Shown here piece by piece: positions 25,869 to 35,478 of a stretch of DNA of 64,000 nt. Position 1 is the stretch's first letter. Each line of letters opens with the position of its first letter. The notes beneath the pieces were generated by a model. It was given only the letters and a program-made list of their open reading frames with translations, was not told the DNA's origin and did not search any database. The position numbers were made by a program, and so were the translations under genes. Source of the stretch: Virgisporangium aurantiacum (GTDB lineage: Bacteria; Actinomycetota; Actinomycetes; Mycobacteriales; Micromonosporaceae); the NCBI RefSeq assembly GCF_016863635.1, contig NZ_BOPG01000014.1, positions 1 to 64,000 on the forward strand, read 5' to 3'.

Positions 25869-27086
25869 CTACGCCGTCAGCGCCAGCACCTGGGCCTTCG
25901 CGTCCTCCAGCCAGAACGGACCGGCACCGGACACGTGGAACCGGGCCACCCCGCCGCGCACCGGCCGGCGCCGGCCCTCCACGTCGACCAGCAGCGTCCC
26001 GTCGGCGTCGACGGCCACCAACCGGTCGTCGGCGCGCAGCAGCACCGGCGCGTCGGGCGCCGCGCTCACCGCGACCCGGCCCGCGCGCAACCCGTCCAGG
26101 ATCCCGGCCACCGACGGCTCCGCGACCGCCACCCACGTGGTCGGCAATCCGGGCCGTTCCGGGCCGTCCATCGTGTGGAAGTCCGATCCGCCGACCGGCA
26201 CCGCGCCCGGCGCCCACGCCAGCAACCACGCCAGCGGCGCGCCCCACGTGCGGTCCCACCAACCGGAGTGCCACACCTCCGCGAGCGGCGGGCGACCCGT
26301 CATCGGCATGAGCCAGGCGCAGTCGCCGCCGAGCGGATGGTTCACCGACAGCAGCCCGCCGCCGGCGTCCACAGTGGACAGCCAGGCGTCCGGCCGGTCG
26401 CGGAAGTCCACCCAGTCGAGTGCGCCGAACGCGTTGGCGTGGCCGCGTCCGGTCGTCACCTCCTGCCCGGGCACGAGCAGGATCCCCGCCGCCGCACCGG
26501 CCGCCGCGAGCTCGGGATGGTGCGAGACCGTGTTGTGGTCGGTCACCGCGAGAAAATCCAGGCCCGCGCCGGCCGCCAACGCGGCCAGCGCCGGGACCGT
26601 CAAGCTTCCGTCGGAATGCACGGTGTGGGCGTGGAGGTCGCCCGCAAGCCAGGTGAAACCGGGTGACGCGGGGAGCATGCGACGCCGCGGCCCCGTGCCC
26701 GCCGTACCGGCTCCGTCGGGCGCCGTCGCCGCGGGAACGGGAAGGGAGACACCGGGTTCGGCCGTGATCCGCCACGCGACCCCGTCGGCCGGCACCCGGT
26801 GCAGGCCCAGCAGCACCTGCCAGGTGCCGACCGGCAGCGGCCCGGGCAGGTAGCCGGGCGTCGCCACCGACTCCCCCACCACGAACGACTCGCGCGCACC
26901 GCCGGAGTAGCCGCGGAACGCGCCGCTCGGGTCGAAGCAGCCGAGGTCGAGCACGCCGGCCGACCGGTCGTAGTCGAGCTCGACCCGCAGCGTCCGGACG
27001 CCGGCCGGCACGTCGACCGGCAGGTAGCGGTACGGCGCCGCCGCCCGGTCCTCCGGCCGCCACACTCCACGGTGGACGGTGCTCAC
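25869..27086 (-). CDS. PHP-domain metallo-phosphoesterase (CehA/McbA type)
   Basis: About 405 residues. The PHP metal sites are clear: DLHAHTVHSDGSL, AVTDHNTVSHHPE, PGQEVTTGRGHANAFG, SVNHPLGGD and GGSDFH. The N-terminal 150 residues are a beta-sandwich. The GTG at 27086 forms a GTGA overlap with the stop of a 26-codon reading frame that bridges to the ABC ATPase. It closes an Ugp-type import operon. Where Ugp systems usually carry a GlpQ glycerophosphodiesterase, this operon has a PHP enzyme, so a phosphodiester or phosphoester substrate is plausible. Confidence 0.9.
   Translation of the reverse strand: MSTVHRGVWRPEDRAAAPYRYLPVDVPAGVRTLRVELDYDRSAGVLDLGCFDPSGAFRGYSGGARESFVVGESVATPGYLPGPLPVGTWQVLLGLHRVPADGVAWRITAEPGVSLPVPAATAPDGAGTAGTGPRRRMLPASPGFTWLAGDLHAHTVHSDGSLTVPALAALAAGAGLDFLAVTDHNTVSHHPELAAAGAAAGILLVPGQEVTTGRGHANAFGALDWVDFRDRPDAWLSTVDAGGGLLSVNHPLGGDCAWLMPMTGRPPLAEVWHSGWWDRTWGAPLAWLLAWAPGAVPVGGSDFHTMDGPERPGLPTTWVAVAEPSVAGILDGLRAGRVAVSAAPDAPVLLRADDRLVAVDADGTLLVDVEGRRRPVRGGVARFHVSGAGPFWLEDAKAQVLALTA
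26368..26381. repeat. copy of a second recurring word TCCACAGTGGACAG
   Basis: Related words: TCCACAGTGGA at 2844, TCCAATGTGGACAG at 6275, TCCACGGTGGAC at 27066, TGTCCAATGAGGACAG at 52101, TCCACAGTGGAC at 53624 and TCCACTGTGGACAG at 63804. All have a near-symmetric TCCAC-N1-2-GTGGA core, and most lie inside genes. Confidence 0.5.
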
Positions 27087-27159
27087 GCGATCGCCCCGCT
27101 CCGCGGTGCGATGCGTTCGCACGGCACTGAGCCAATGGTTCGCTCGCACAAGTGCTCGC

Positions 27160-27163
<4 letters not shown>
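27083..27163 (-). other. 26-codon bridging reading frame, GTGA overlaps at both ends
   Basis: The GTG at 27163 overlaps the ATPase stop (GTGA). The frame runs 26 codons, reads MSEHLCERTIGSVPC...RSGAIA and stops at 27083 in a GTGA that also starts the PHP gene. Its last residues (SGAIA then stop) match those of a small frame before alc at 62696. It may be an intergenic repeat that preserves translational coupling rather than a functional peptide. Confidence 0.55.
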
Positions 27164-28223
<1,060 letters not shown>

Positions 28224-28224
<1 letters not shown>

Positions 28225-29048
28225 CAGCTCTTGATCCCGCCGTGGAAGCGGAACCCGTAACGGCTCCAGGCGAACAGGTACATCAGCACCACCGGTATCG
28301 AGTAGAGCAACGAGAACGTCGAGATCAGGGCGAGGTTCGGCGAGCCGCCCTCGGTGTAGAGGGTGCGCACCAGCACCGCGGCCGGCTGCTTGTCAGGGTC
28401 GCGCAGCAGGATGAACGGGGTGAGGAAGCTGCCCCACACCTGCACGATCGTCCACACGCCGATGGTCGCGAGGCCCGGCCGCGCGACCGGCACCACGACG
28501 TGCCGCAGCACCTGCAACGGCGAGGCGCCGAACACCCGGGCACTCTCCTCGTAGGACCGCGGGATCGTGTCGATGAAGTCCTTCAACAGGAAGATGGCCG
28601 CCGGCAGCAGCCCGCCCGACAGCACCAGGATCACGCCGGCCCGCGAGTCGATCAGCCCCAGTTCGAACACGAGCAGGAAGATCGGCACCATCGCCGCGGT
28701 TCCGGTGATCACGCTCGACAGCAGCAGCAACGCGTACAGCAGCGCGTCGCGTCCCGGAATCCGCACCCGGCTGAGCGCGTAGGCCGCCAGCGCCGCGGCC
28801 GTGACCACGACGAGCATCGCGCCCACCGACAGCAGCACGGAGTTCAGCAACGAGGGCAACGCGTACCGGTTGTCGCCGACCTCGGCGAAGTTCCCGAGCG
28901 TCGGATCCGACGGCGGGCGCACCGCGTACGTGGGCGTCTCGTCGAACGGCGCCGACAGCAACCACAGCAACGGCAGCGCGAAGAACGCCATGCCGAGCCC
29001 GACGAGGACGTACACGCCGACGCGCCCGGCCACGTACCGGATGATCAC
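28224..29048 (-). CDS. ugpE: ABC importer permease (UgpE/MalG type)
   Basis: 274 residues with six helices and the CUT1 EAA loop SYEESARVFGASPLQVLRHV before the last helices. GTG at 29048 is fixed by a GTGA overlap with the first permease; a longer upstream frame is spurious. It forms the membrane channel with the preceding permease. It ends in FAWSRYGFRFHGGIKS, typical of the C-terminus of this subunit. Confidence 0.9.
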
Positions 29049-30064
29049 GACCCACGCACCTTCGACGCCCGCAGGTACACCAGCGCCAGCCCGAGATTGA
29101 TGAGCAGCACCAGCAACGAGATCGCGCCGCTGTACCCCATGTCGCCGCCGATGATCGCGGTGTTGTAGATGTACACCGGCACGATCTCCGACTCGTTCCC
29201 CGGACCGCCGGCGGTGAGCAGGAACGGCGTGAAGTCGTTGAACGTCCACAGGCTGATCAGCAGCGTGTTGGTGAGCACGTACGGACGCAGGTGCGGCAGC
29301 ACCACGTCGCGCAGGGTCTGCCAGCGGCCGGATCCGGCCAGCCGCGCGGTCTCCAGGTGCGACGGCGGCACGCTGGTGAGCGCCGCGCCGTACAGCATCA
29401 TCGAGAACGCGGTGCCGCGCCAGACGTTGAACACGACGATCGAGATCATCGGGTACTCGACGAGCCACGCGGTGGCGCCGCCGAGGATGTTGTTGAGCGT
29501 GCCCGCGTCGCGGTCGAGCATCGCGATCCACAGGAACGCCACCACCGAGCTCGGCAGGATCCACGCCAGCAGCACCAGCGCCTCGACCATCCGCCGCAGC
29601 ACCGTGCCGGCCGCCCGCAACGCGTACGCGAGCAGGAATCCGAACACGTTCTGGCCCAGCACGGCCGAGCCGAGCACGAACAGCAGCGTGAGCCACAGCG
29701 AGTTCCAGAACGTCTCGTCGGTGAGCGCGCGGCTGTAGTTGTCCAGCCCCACGAAGGCGGGGCGGCGGGCCTCGGCGCCGGTGAGCCGGAAGTTCGTCAG
29801 TCCGATGTAGAGGGTCCACAGGGCCGGGAAGACCAGGAACACCGCGATGAGGGTCAGGGCCGGGGCGGTGAACCCGAAGGCGCGCCACCGCCCCAACCCC
29901 GCCGCGTCTGTGCTCGCTCTGCTGTCTGCGCTCGCGTCCGCTCGCGCGGGCCCGGGGCCTCCGGAGGCGTCGTCTTCCCTCGTCGCTCCGGTCGCTACGC
30001 TCCCTGCGCTCCTCAGTCCAGACGACGCCGGCCCCGGGCCGGTGTCGGGGTCAGTCGGAGGCAA
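29045..30064 (-). CDS. ugpA: ABC importer permease (UgpA/MalF type)
   Basis: Up to 339 residues. Six or more helices include APALTLIAVFLVFPALWTL, LWLTLLFVLGSAVLGQNVFG and SLWTFNDFTPFLLTAGGPGN; the EAA loop is HLETARLAGSGRWQTLRDVV. The first 55 residues are low-complexity and are coded across a large hairpin (29949-30040). The real start could therefore be TTG at about 29896 (LGRWRAFGFTAP), with the hairpin being an untranslated spacer after the binding-protein gene. The ATG at 30064 overlaps the binding-protein stop by 14 bp. Confidence 0.88.
   Translation of the reverse strand: MPPTDPDTGPGPASSGLRSAGSVATGATREDDASGGPGPARADASADSRASTDAAGLGRWRAFGFTAPALTLIAVFLVFPALWTLYIGLTNFRLTGAEARRPAFVGLDNYSRALTDETFWNSLWLTLLFVLGSAVLGQNVFGFLLAYALRAAGTVLRRMVEALVLLAWILPSSVVAFLWIAMLDRDAGTLNNILGGATAWLVEYPMISIVVFNVWRGTAFSMMLYGAALTSVPPSHLETARLAGSGRWQTLRDVVLPHLRPYVLTNTLLISLWTFNDFTPFLLTAGGPGNESEIVPVYIYNTAIIGGDMGYSGAISLLVLLINLGLALVYLRASKVRGS
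29949..30040. repeat. large hairpin element between binding protein and permease
   Basis: Arms of 20 nt (GGCCCGGGGCC plus GGCGTCGTC, pairing with GACGACGCCGGCCCCGGGCC), a 6-nt bulge and a 46-nt loop rich in CGCTCC/CGCTAC words. It lies at the 5' end of the ugpA frame. Hairpins at this place often stabilise binding-protein mRNA (as in malE-malF of enteric bacteria), and the loop words resemble dispersed actinomycete intergenic repeats. Confidence 0.7.
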
Positions 30065-31460
30065 TCTTGTCCGCCCCGCCGACGATCGACTCCAGTTTCT
30101 TCTGGTACTCCGACGCGGCCGCCGCCGGTGCCGTGCCGGTCACCACCGACAGCGTCGCCTGCTGCAACGCCTGCGACACCCGCGGGTACTCGGCGAAGCC
30201 GGGCCGGAACGCCGTCAGCGGCAGCACCTTCTGGGCGATGAACGTCAACAGCGGATCGTTCTTCAGGATCTCGTCGTTGACGTCCTGCCGCTGGGTGAGC
30301 CGGGGCGAGGTGCCGACCTGCGCGACCGTCGCCTCCTTGGAGTTCATGAACTGCAGCAGTTCCCAGGCCTGGCGCGGGTACTTGGTGGCCGGGTTCAGTA
30401 CCCGTCCGGCGCCGCCGGACATCGACACGAAGTCCTGTCCGCGGACGCCGCCACCGGCCTTGGTGGCCGGAATCAGCGCGTAGCCGACGTTCTCGTTGCG
30501 GTCGGCCATCTTCGCGATGCCCTTGGTCGGCTCGACGACGCTGCGCCAGAAGTAGTCGCCCTCGAGGAGGATCGCGATCTTCCCCTCGGCGAACGCCTGG
30601 AACGACTTGTCCCGACCCTTGGCGTCCTGCTGCAGCACCGGATCGCCGAGCCCGCCGCCGTAGACCCGTTGGTACAGGCCGAAAACGTCGCGGACGGCCG
30701 CGCTGTTGCCCTGCCACTTGCCGTCGGCCCAGATCTGCTTGCCGGTGCCGACGAGCAACGGCAGCACGCCCTGCATCGTGGTCGCCTCGCCCATCGCCGT
30801 GCCGGCGTTGAGCTGGATCGGCGTCACGCCGGGCGCGGCGGTCTTGATGGTCTGCGCCGCGGTGATGATCTCGTCCCACGACTTCGGCTGCCAGTCACGC
30901 GGCAGGCCGGCCTTGGCCAGCAACGTGCGGTTGAAGTAGATGACGCGGCCGTCGGTGCCTTCCGGGACGCCGTACCGCTTGTCCTTGTAGGACATGTTGC
31001 CCTGCACGGGTTGCGGGATCTGCTTCCACCCGTCCCACCCGTCGACGACGTCGGCGCCCACGAGATCGTTGAGCGGCTTGATGTAACCGGCGTCGGCGAA
31101 CTCACCGACCCAGATGCCGTCGAGGGAGTAGATGTCGGCGCCGCTGCCCGTCTTCAGGTCCAGCGCGATCTTGCTCTTGTAGTCCTCGTCGCCGGCGCCG
31201 GACGGCTGGAACTCGACCTTCGCCGTGCGTCCCTTGGCCTTCTGGGCCTCGATGAACTTGGGGATCACCCAGTTCTCGATCCACTCGGCACCGGCGGCGT
31301 TCTTGCCACCGGCGATCGCGTTGGCCGCGATCGTGAGGCTGAACTCCTTGGCGTCGGCGTTCTTGGCGGTATCGGGCTCGTCGTCGCTGCCGAGGCACGC
31401 GGACGTGGCGGAGGCGGCGAGCAGGACGGCGGCGAGCGCGGGCAGGATGCGTCGATGCAT
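30051..31460 (-). CDS. ugpB: extracellular solute-binding lipoprotein (family 1)
   Basis: 469 residues. The signal peptide with lipobox ATSAC (RRILPALAAVLLAASATSAC) anchors it outside the membrane. Extracellular sugar/glycerophosphate-binding (UgpB-like) features include VEFQPSGAGDEDYKSKIALDL, YGVPEGTDGRVIYFNRTLL and AFAEGKIAILLEGDYFWRSV. ATG at 31460 with GGAGGAA just upstream; a longer frame reaches 31529. The first gene of the importer operon, so the substrate is set here; carbohydrate or a glycerophosphodiester is inferred. Confidence 0.9.
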   Translation of the reverse strand: MHRRILPALAAVLLAASATSACLGSDDEPDTAKNADAKEFSLTIAANAIAGGKNAAGAEWIENWVIPKFIEAQKAKGRTAKVEFQPSGAGDEDYKSKIALDLKTGSGADIYSLDGIWVGEFADAGYIKPLNDLVGADVVDGWDGWKQIPQPVQGNMSYKDKRYGVPEGTDGRVIYFNRTLLAKAGLPRDWQPKSWDEIITAAQTIKTAAPGVTPIQLNAGTAMGEATTMQGVLPLLVGTGKQIWADGKWQGNSAAVRDVFGLYQRVYGGGLGDPVLQQDAKGRDKSFQAFAEGKIAILLEGDYFWRSVVEPTKGIAKMADRNENVGYALIPATKAGGGVRGQDFVSMSGGAGRVLNPATKYPRQAWELLQFMNSKEATVAQVGTSPRLTQRQDVNDEILKNDPLLTFIAQKVLPLTAFRPGFAEYPRVSQALQQATLSVVTGTAPAAAASEYQKKLESIVGGADKIASD

Positions 31461-31625
31461 CGGTTCCTCCCCGAAGGAAACGGCGGGTGCGCGTACCCGA
31501 CCTTGGCACGGGCGCAGGGCCGTGTCCATTCGAGAAGATCACTGAATGACGACGATTTGGCGGTTATCGATGCGTCGCCAACGCTGAAGCGGCGGCGCCC
31601 TTCCCCGACGCCACCGCTTACCTAG

Positions 31626-31654
31626 AGGATACGTACGTTCACTATTAGCAACAA
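31626..31654 (-). promoter_or_regulatory. candidate sigma-70 promoter of the ugp operon
   Basis: On the minus strand, TTGTTG (31654-31649) and TATCCT (31631-31626) are separated by 17 bp. The rest of 31461-31755 holds an inverted repeat TTGGCG-N13-CGCCAA at 31557-31581, nearer the start codon, that could be an operator. I see no small gene in this 295-bp gap. Confidence 0.45.
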
Positions 31655-31755
31655 CGATGCCGGGCGATGTCGGCACAGAACCGTGCAAGGCGTCGGGTAG
31701 CCACCTGGCTGGCTCCGGCGGCACGGCGCCATGATCCGGGGATTACCGTAGGGCC

Positions 31756-32652
31756 ATGCGGATCGGGTTCGGGTTGCCTGTCGCCGGGGTCTGGGCGACA
31801 CCGGAGAACGTCGTGCGCTTCGCCCAGCGGGCGGAGGCATTGGGGTACGGGTCGTTGTGGACGTTCCAGCGGCTGCTCGTCGACGCCGGCGAACCGCCAC
31901 CGCCGAACTACCGTAGCGTCCTGGATCCGTTGCTGGCGTTGACGTTCGCGGCCGCGCACACCACCCGCATCCGGCTCGGTGTCGCGGTCATCAACCTGCC
32001 GTTCCTGTCGCCCGCCTACCTGGCGAAGCAGGCGACCACCCTCGACGTCCTCTCCGCCGGACGGCTCGACCTCGGGCTCGGCACCGGCCACTCGGAGTCC
32101 GAGTTCGTCGCCACCGGCGGTTCGATGGAGCGCCGGGGTGCCCGCGCCGACGAGTACATCCAGGTGCTGCGCACGCTGTGGACCGACGAGGTAAGCGCTT
32201 TCCGCGGCGAGTTCTACACCGTTCCGCCCAGCCGCATGGATCCCCGGCCGGTGCAGCGGCCGGGCCCGCAGATCCTCGTGGGCGGCTCCGCGAAGGCCGC
32301 CCTGCGGCGGGCCGGCCGCCTCGGCGACGGCTGGGTCAGCCGCAGCGCCACCGACCTGTCGTCGATCGCCGGCGACGTCGCGATCGTCCGCGAGGCCGCC
32401 GCCGAGGCGGGCCGCGACCCGGCGGCGCTGCGCGTCGTGTCGCGGGGCGTGGTGCGGCTGGGCGAGAAGACCGACGCTCCGCTGTCCGGGACGCCGGAAC
32501 AGGTGCGCGCCGGCACCGAGTGGCTCGCGTCGCAGGGCGTCACCGAGGTCTTCTACGACCTGAACTGGGACCCGCGGATCGGATCCCCCGACGCCGACCC
32601 GGTCGAGGCCGTCGAACGCGCCGAGGAGATCCTGGAAACGCTGGCTCCCTAG
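31756..32652 (+). CDS. LLM-class F420-dependent oxidoreductase
   Basis: 298 residues with a TIM-barrel luciferase-like fold: MRIGFGLPVAGVWATPENV, RAEALGYGSLWTFQRLL, LDVLSAGRLDLGLGTGHSES and the cofactor loop PQILVGGSAKAALRRAGRLG. Relatives use cofactor F420, or flavin, for hydride transfer to unknown substrates. A palindrome copy (32190) lies within VSAFRGEFYTVPP. It overlaps the convergent VOC gene by 4 bp. Confidence 0.9.
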   Translation: MRIGFGLPVAGVWATPENVVRFAQRAEALGYGSLWTFQRLLVDAGEPPPPNYRSVLDPLLALTFAAAHTTRIRLGVAVINLPFLSPAYLAKQATTLDVLSAGRLDLGLGTGHSESEFVATGGSMERRGARADEYIQVLRTLWTDEVSAFRGEFYTVPPSRMDPRPVQRPGPQILVGGSAKAALRRAGRLGDGWVSRSATDLSSIAGDVAIVREAAAEAGRDPAALRVVSRGVVRLGEKTDAPLSGTPEQVRAGTEWLASQGVTEVFYDLNWDPRIGSPDADPVEAVERAEEILETLAP

Positions 32653-33164
32653 AGGAGTTCGGTGCCCTCGAAGCGGCCGAGCACCTCGCGGTACAACTCG
32701 ATGCCGACCCCGTTCGGATCGCGGATGTAGAGGCTGTCCTCCACCCCGCGATCCGGACCGAGGTACTCGACGCCCGCCTCGTCGAGCTTCGCCTTCGCCG
32801 CGGCGAACTGCTCCGGGCTCACCGACAGCGCCAGGTGCTGCACGGCGCCGATGGTCTCGGTGAACGGCGGGTGGTCGTGACCGGGGAAGTCGAAGAACCC
32901 CAGAAGATTGCGGTTTCCCAGGTCGAAGAAGAAGTGGCTGGACCCGGCGTAGTCGCGGTTCTCCACCAGTTCCACCAGCGGGAAACCGAGGAACTCCTGG
33001 TAGAACTCGATCGTCTCCGTCACGTCGCGGCAGATCAGGGCCGCGTGGTGGATCCCCCGCGTCGTGGGCGGGGTCCGTTCGGTGCGGGGACGGAGGTAAC
33101 GCTCGCGGATCTCGTCGCGGCGCTGCCGTACGGCGGCGAGCTCCTCGCCCTGTGGCTGCGGCAT
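32649..33164 (-). CDS. VOC family protein with N-terminal extension
   Basis: 171 residues. An N-terminal 35-residue Arg/Glu-rich helix (RQRRDEIRERYLRPRTERTP) precedes a VOC domain: GIHHAALICRDVTETIEFYQ with a His metal ligand, VQHLALSVSPEQF and SLYIRDPNGVGIELYREV with the usual C-terminal Glu. It looks like a complete metal-binding VOC enzyme, possibly a dioxygenase or lyase. Start ATG at 33164 with AAGGAGG upstream. Confidence 0.88.
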   Translation of the reverse strand: MPQPQGEELAAVRQRRDEIRERYLRPRTERTPPTTRGIHHAALICRDVTETIEFYQEFLGFPLVELVENRDYAGSSHFFFDLGNRNLLGFFDFPGHDHPPFTETIGAVQHLALSVSPEQFAAAKAKLDEAGVEYLGPDRGVEDSLYIRDPNGVGIELYREVLGRFEGTELL

Positions 33165-33201
33165 CTCCGTCCTCCTTCACCTAGTTGCGTCCACAAGTAA
33201 A

Positions 33202-33948
33202 CTACTCCCACCGGAACAGTCTCGACGCGGCCCAGAACGCGATCCCCGCGAAAGCCGCGAGGAACACCACCAGGATCCACTCGGGAGCGGTGCCCGCCCA
33301 CGACTCCTGCACGGTGATGCGGAACGCGCCCAGCGGCGTGAAGTCGCCCGTCCGGCTCAGCCAGTCGGGCATCTGCTCCTTCGGCAGGTACGCGCCGGCG
33401 AAGAACAGCGACGGGAAGAACAGCAGGAACCCGTAGCCGCTGCCGCCCCGCGCGGTCCGCGCCACCGCGGCCACCAGCATGCTGAGCCCGAACATCGCGG
33501 CGAGGCCGAACACGTACGACGCGATGAACCCGGGCAGGTGCTGCGGCGGCTTCATGTCGACGGCGAGCACGCCGACCACGAGCGTGAGCACCAGCGCCGC
33601 CAGCGACAGCGCCACGTGCACCGACAGGTACGCGAACAGCAGGGCGCTCGGCCTCGCCGGCGTCGTCGACAACCGTTTCAGGATTCCCCTTTCCCGGTAG
33701 GTGGCGAAGTAGGTCGGCAGCACGGTGAGCGCGAGCGCCGCCACCGCCAGCGTCGCCGCGAGCGCCGGCAGGGCCGAGTCGACGGCGCGGGCGCCGCCGA
33801 AGTTCGGGTCGGGCACCCGGCTGCTCGCCGGCAACCCGAACGCCAGCACCAGCGCCGTGGGGAGCACCAGCGCGAGCGGGATCGTGATGAAGTCGCGCGC
33901 GGCGAGCTTGAACTCCATGAGGGTCAGCTGCCTGAGTCCGGTCGTCAT
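33202..33948 (-). CDS. ABC-2 type exporter permease
   Basis: 248 residues with six helices: FITIPLALVLPTALVLAFGL, LPALAATLAVAALALTVLP, FAYLSVHVALSLAALVLTLV, IASYVFGLAAMFGLSMLVAA, YGFLLFFPSLFFAGAYLPKE and WILVVFLAAFAGIAFWAASR. The ABC-2/DrrB block LPKEQMPDWLSRTGDFTPLG is present. ATG at 33948 with GGGAGCG upstream; it overlaps the ATPase stop by ATGA. It forms the channel of a drug/lipid-type exporter with the ATPase at 33945. Confidence 0.9.
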   Translation of the reverse strand: MTTGLRQLTLMEFKLAARDFITIPLALVLPTALVLAFGLPASSRVPDPNFGGARAVDSALPALAATLAVAALALTVLPTYFATYRERGILKRLSTTPARPSALLFAYLSVHVALSLAALVLTLVVGVLAVDMKPPQHLPGFIASYVFGLAAMFGLSMLVAAVARTARGGSGYGFLLFFPSLFFAGAYLPKEQMPDWLSRTGDFTPLGAFRITVQESWAGTAPEWILVVFLAAFAGIAFWAASRLFRWE

Positions 33949-34667
33949 CGGTCGCTCCCAGTGGTCGTCAGGGTCACGTAGGCGTCTTCGAGAGAGGCGT
34001 CCGGGCCCGCGAGGGCCCGGATGCCGGCGGGCGTGTCGAGGGCGACCACCCGGCCGTTGTTGATCACGGCGATGCGGTCGCACAACCGCTCCGCCTCGTC
34101 CATGTAGTGGGTCACGAGCAGCACGGTGACGCCGCGGTCGCGGATCTGCGACACCATCCGCCAGGTCTCCCTGCGGGCGTGCGGGTCGAGGCCGGTGGTC
34201 AGCTCGTCGAGGATCGCCACCTCGGGATTGCCGATCAGGGCGAGAGCGATGGAGACGCGCTGCTTCAGGCCGCCGGAGAGCTTGCCGTACGCGGTCTTCC
34301 GGTGGCCGTCGAGGCCGAAGTCGGCAAGCAGTCCCGCCGGGTCGGCGGGGTCGCGGTAGAACGACGCGTACAGGGAAAGCGCTTCCCCCACCCGCATCTT
34401 GTCGGGCAGGTCGCCGCTCTGCAGTTGCACGCCGAGGCGGGTCCGGAGGGTGTCGCGCTCGCGGCGCGGGTCGAGGCCGAGCACCCGGATGGTTCCGGCG
34501 TCCGGCGTGCGGATGCCGGCGATGGACTCGACCGTCGTGGTCTTGCCGGCGCCGTTCGGGCCGACGATGCCGAAGATCTCGCCCCGCTCGACCGAGAAGG
34601 AGACATCCTCGAGCACCCGCCGCGCGCCGTAGGCCTTACGGAGCTGGGAAACGTCGATGACTGGCAT
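33945..34667 (-). CDS. ABC-2 exporter ATPase (DrrA-like)
   Basis: 240 residues. Walker A is IVGPNGAGKTTTVESIAGI, the signature is KLSGGLKQRVSIALALIG and Walker B VAILDELTTGLD. The ATPase start MPVIDVSQLRKAYG at 34667 is the family-like one; a longer frame exists upstream. Divergent from the LuxR-type response regulator with a 100-bp gap, suggesting that regulator controls the exporter. A palindrome copy (34374) lies in GEALSLYASFY. Confidence 0.9.
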   Translation of the reverse strand: MPVIDVSQLRKAYGARRVLEDVSFSVERGEIFGIVGPNGAGKTTTVESIAGIRTPDAGTIRVLGLDPRRERDTLRTRLGVQLQSGDLPDKMRVGEALSLYASFYRDPADPAGLLADFGLDGHRKTAYGKLSGGLKQRVSIALALIGNPEVAILDELTTGLDPHARRETWRMVSQIRDRGVTVLLVTHYMDEAERLCDRIAVINNGRVVALDTPAGIRALAGPDASLEDAYVTLTTTGSDR

Positions 34668-34723
34668 GGGGAAAACGCTATGGATCACGCCGGCCCGCGG
34701 TAATGACGATGGATACCCACCCG

Positions 34724-34741
34724 GGTGTAGGTAACTACACC
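34724..34741. promoter_or_regulatory. inverted repeat GGTGTAG-N4-CTACACC, candidate response-regulator site
   Basis: A perfect 7-bp inverted repeat (GGTGTAG GTAA CTACACC) in the 100-bp gap between the exporter operon and the LuxR-type gene, 26 bp before the latter. Symmetric GTAG/CTAC words with a short spacer are typical of NarL/FixJ-type dimer sites. Confidence 0.5.
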
Positions 34742-34767
34742 GGCGCCCTGGCCCTAGGCTCGCCCCC

Positions 34768-35421
34768 ATGCGGGTTGTGCTGGCCGAGGATCTGGCGATT
34801 CTTCGGGACGGGCTGCGCCATCTCCTGACCGCCCACGGCTTCGACGTGGTGGCGGCGGTGTCGACCGGCCCCGAGTTGGCGGCCGCCCTCCCGAACCTCC
34901 AGCCCGATGTGGCCGTCGTCGACGTGCGACTGCCACCGACGCAGACCGACGAGGGCCTGCGGATAGCGCTTTCCGCGCGGCGGGAGCGGCCCGGGCTACC
35001 GGTGCTGGTGCTCTCGTCGCACGTCGAGCAGTTGTACGCCCGCGAGTTGCTCGCCGACGGTTCGGGCGGGGTCGGCTATCTGCTCAAGGACCGGGTGTTC
35101 AACTCCGAGCAGTTCGTCGACGCCGTGCGGCGGGTCGCCGCGGGCGGCACCGTGATGGACCCCGAGGTGATCGCGAAGCTGCTCGCCCGCAACTCCACCG
35201 ACCAGCCGCTGGCAGCCCTGACCCCGCGCGAGCGGGAGGTGCTGGAGCAGATGGCCGAGGGCCGGTCGAACGCGGCGATCGGGCAGCGGCTGTTCCTGTC
35301 CGAGAGCGCGGTCGGCAAGCACACGGCCAGCATCTTCACCAAGCTCGGGCTCGCGCCGTCGGACGACGACAACCGGCGGGTGCTGGCCGTGCTCGCCTAC
35401 CTCGACGGGACGCGCTCCTAG
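34768..35421 (+). CDS. NarL/LuxR-type response regulator (orphan)
   Basis: 217 residues. Receiver domain with acidic residues near the start (VVLAEDLAILRDGL), phosphoacceptor Asp in VAVVDVRLPP near 51 and VLVLSSHVEQLYARELL. LuxR HTH near 150-205: LTPREREVLEQMAEGRSNAA, GQRLFLSESAVGKHTASIF. A histidine kinase is usually next door but none is seen, so it is an orphan in this window. The adjacent ABC-2 exporter is a likely target. Confidence 0.92.
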   Translation: MRVVLAEDLAILRDGLRHLLTAHGFDVVAAVSTGPELAAALPNLQPDVAVVDVRLPPTQTDEGLRIALSARRERPGLPVLVLSSHVEQLYARELLADGSGGVGYLLKDRVFNSEQFVDAVRRVAAGGTVMDPEVIAKLLARNSTDQPLAALTPREREVLEQMAEGRSNAAIGQRLFLSESAVGKHTASIFTKLGLAPSDDDNRRVLAVLAYLDGTRS

Positions 35422-35478
35422 ACACAACGGCGCGGGATTTCCGTAGCCGGGCGGCGCCGCGCCCGTCTCATAAGCTTT

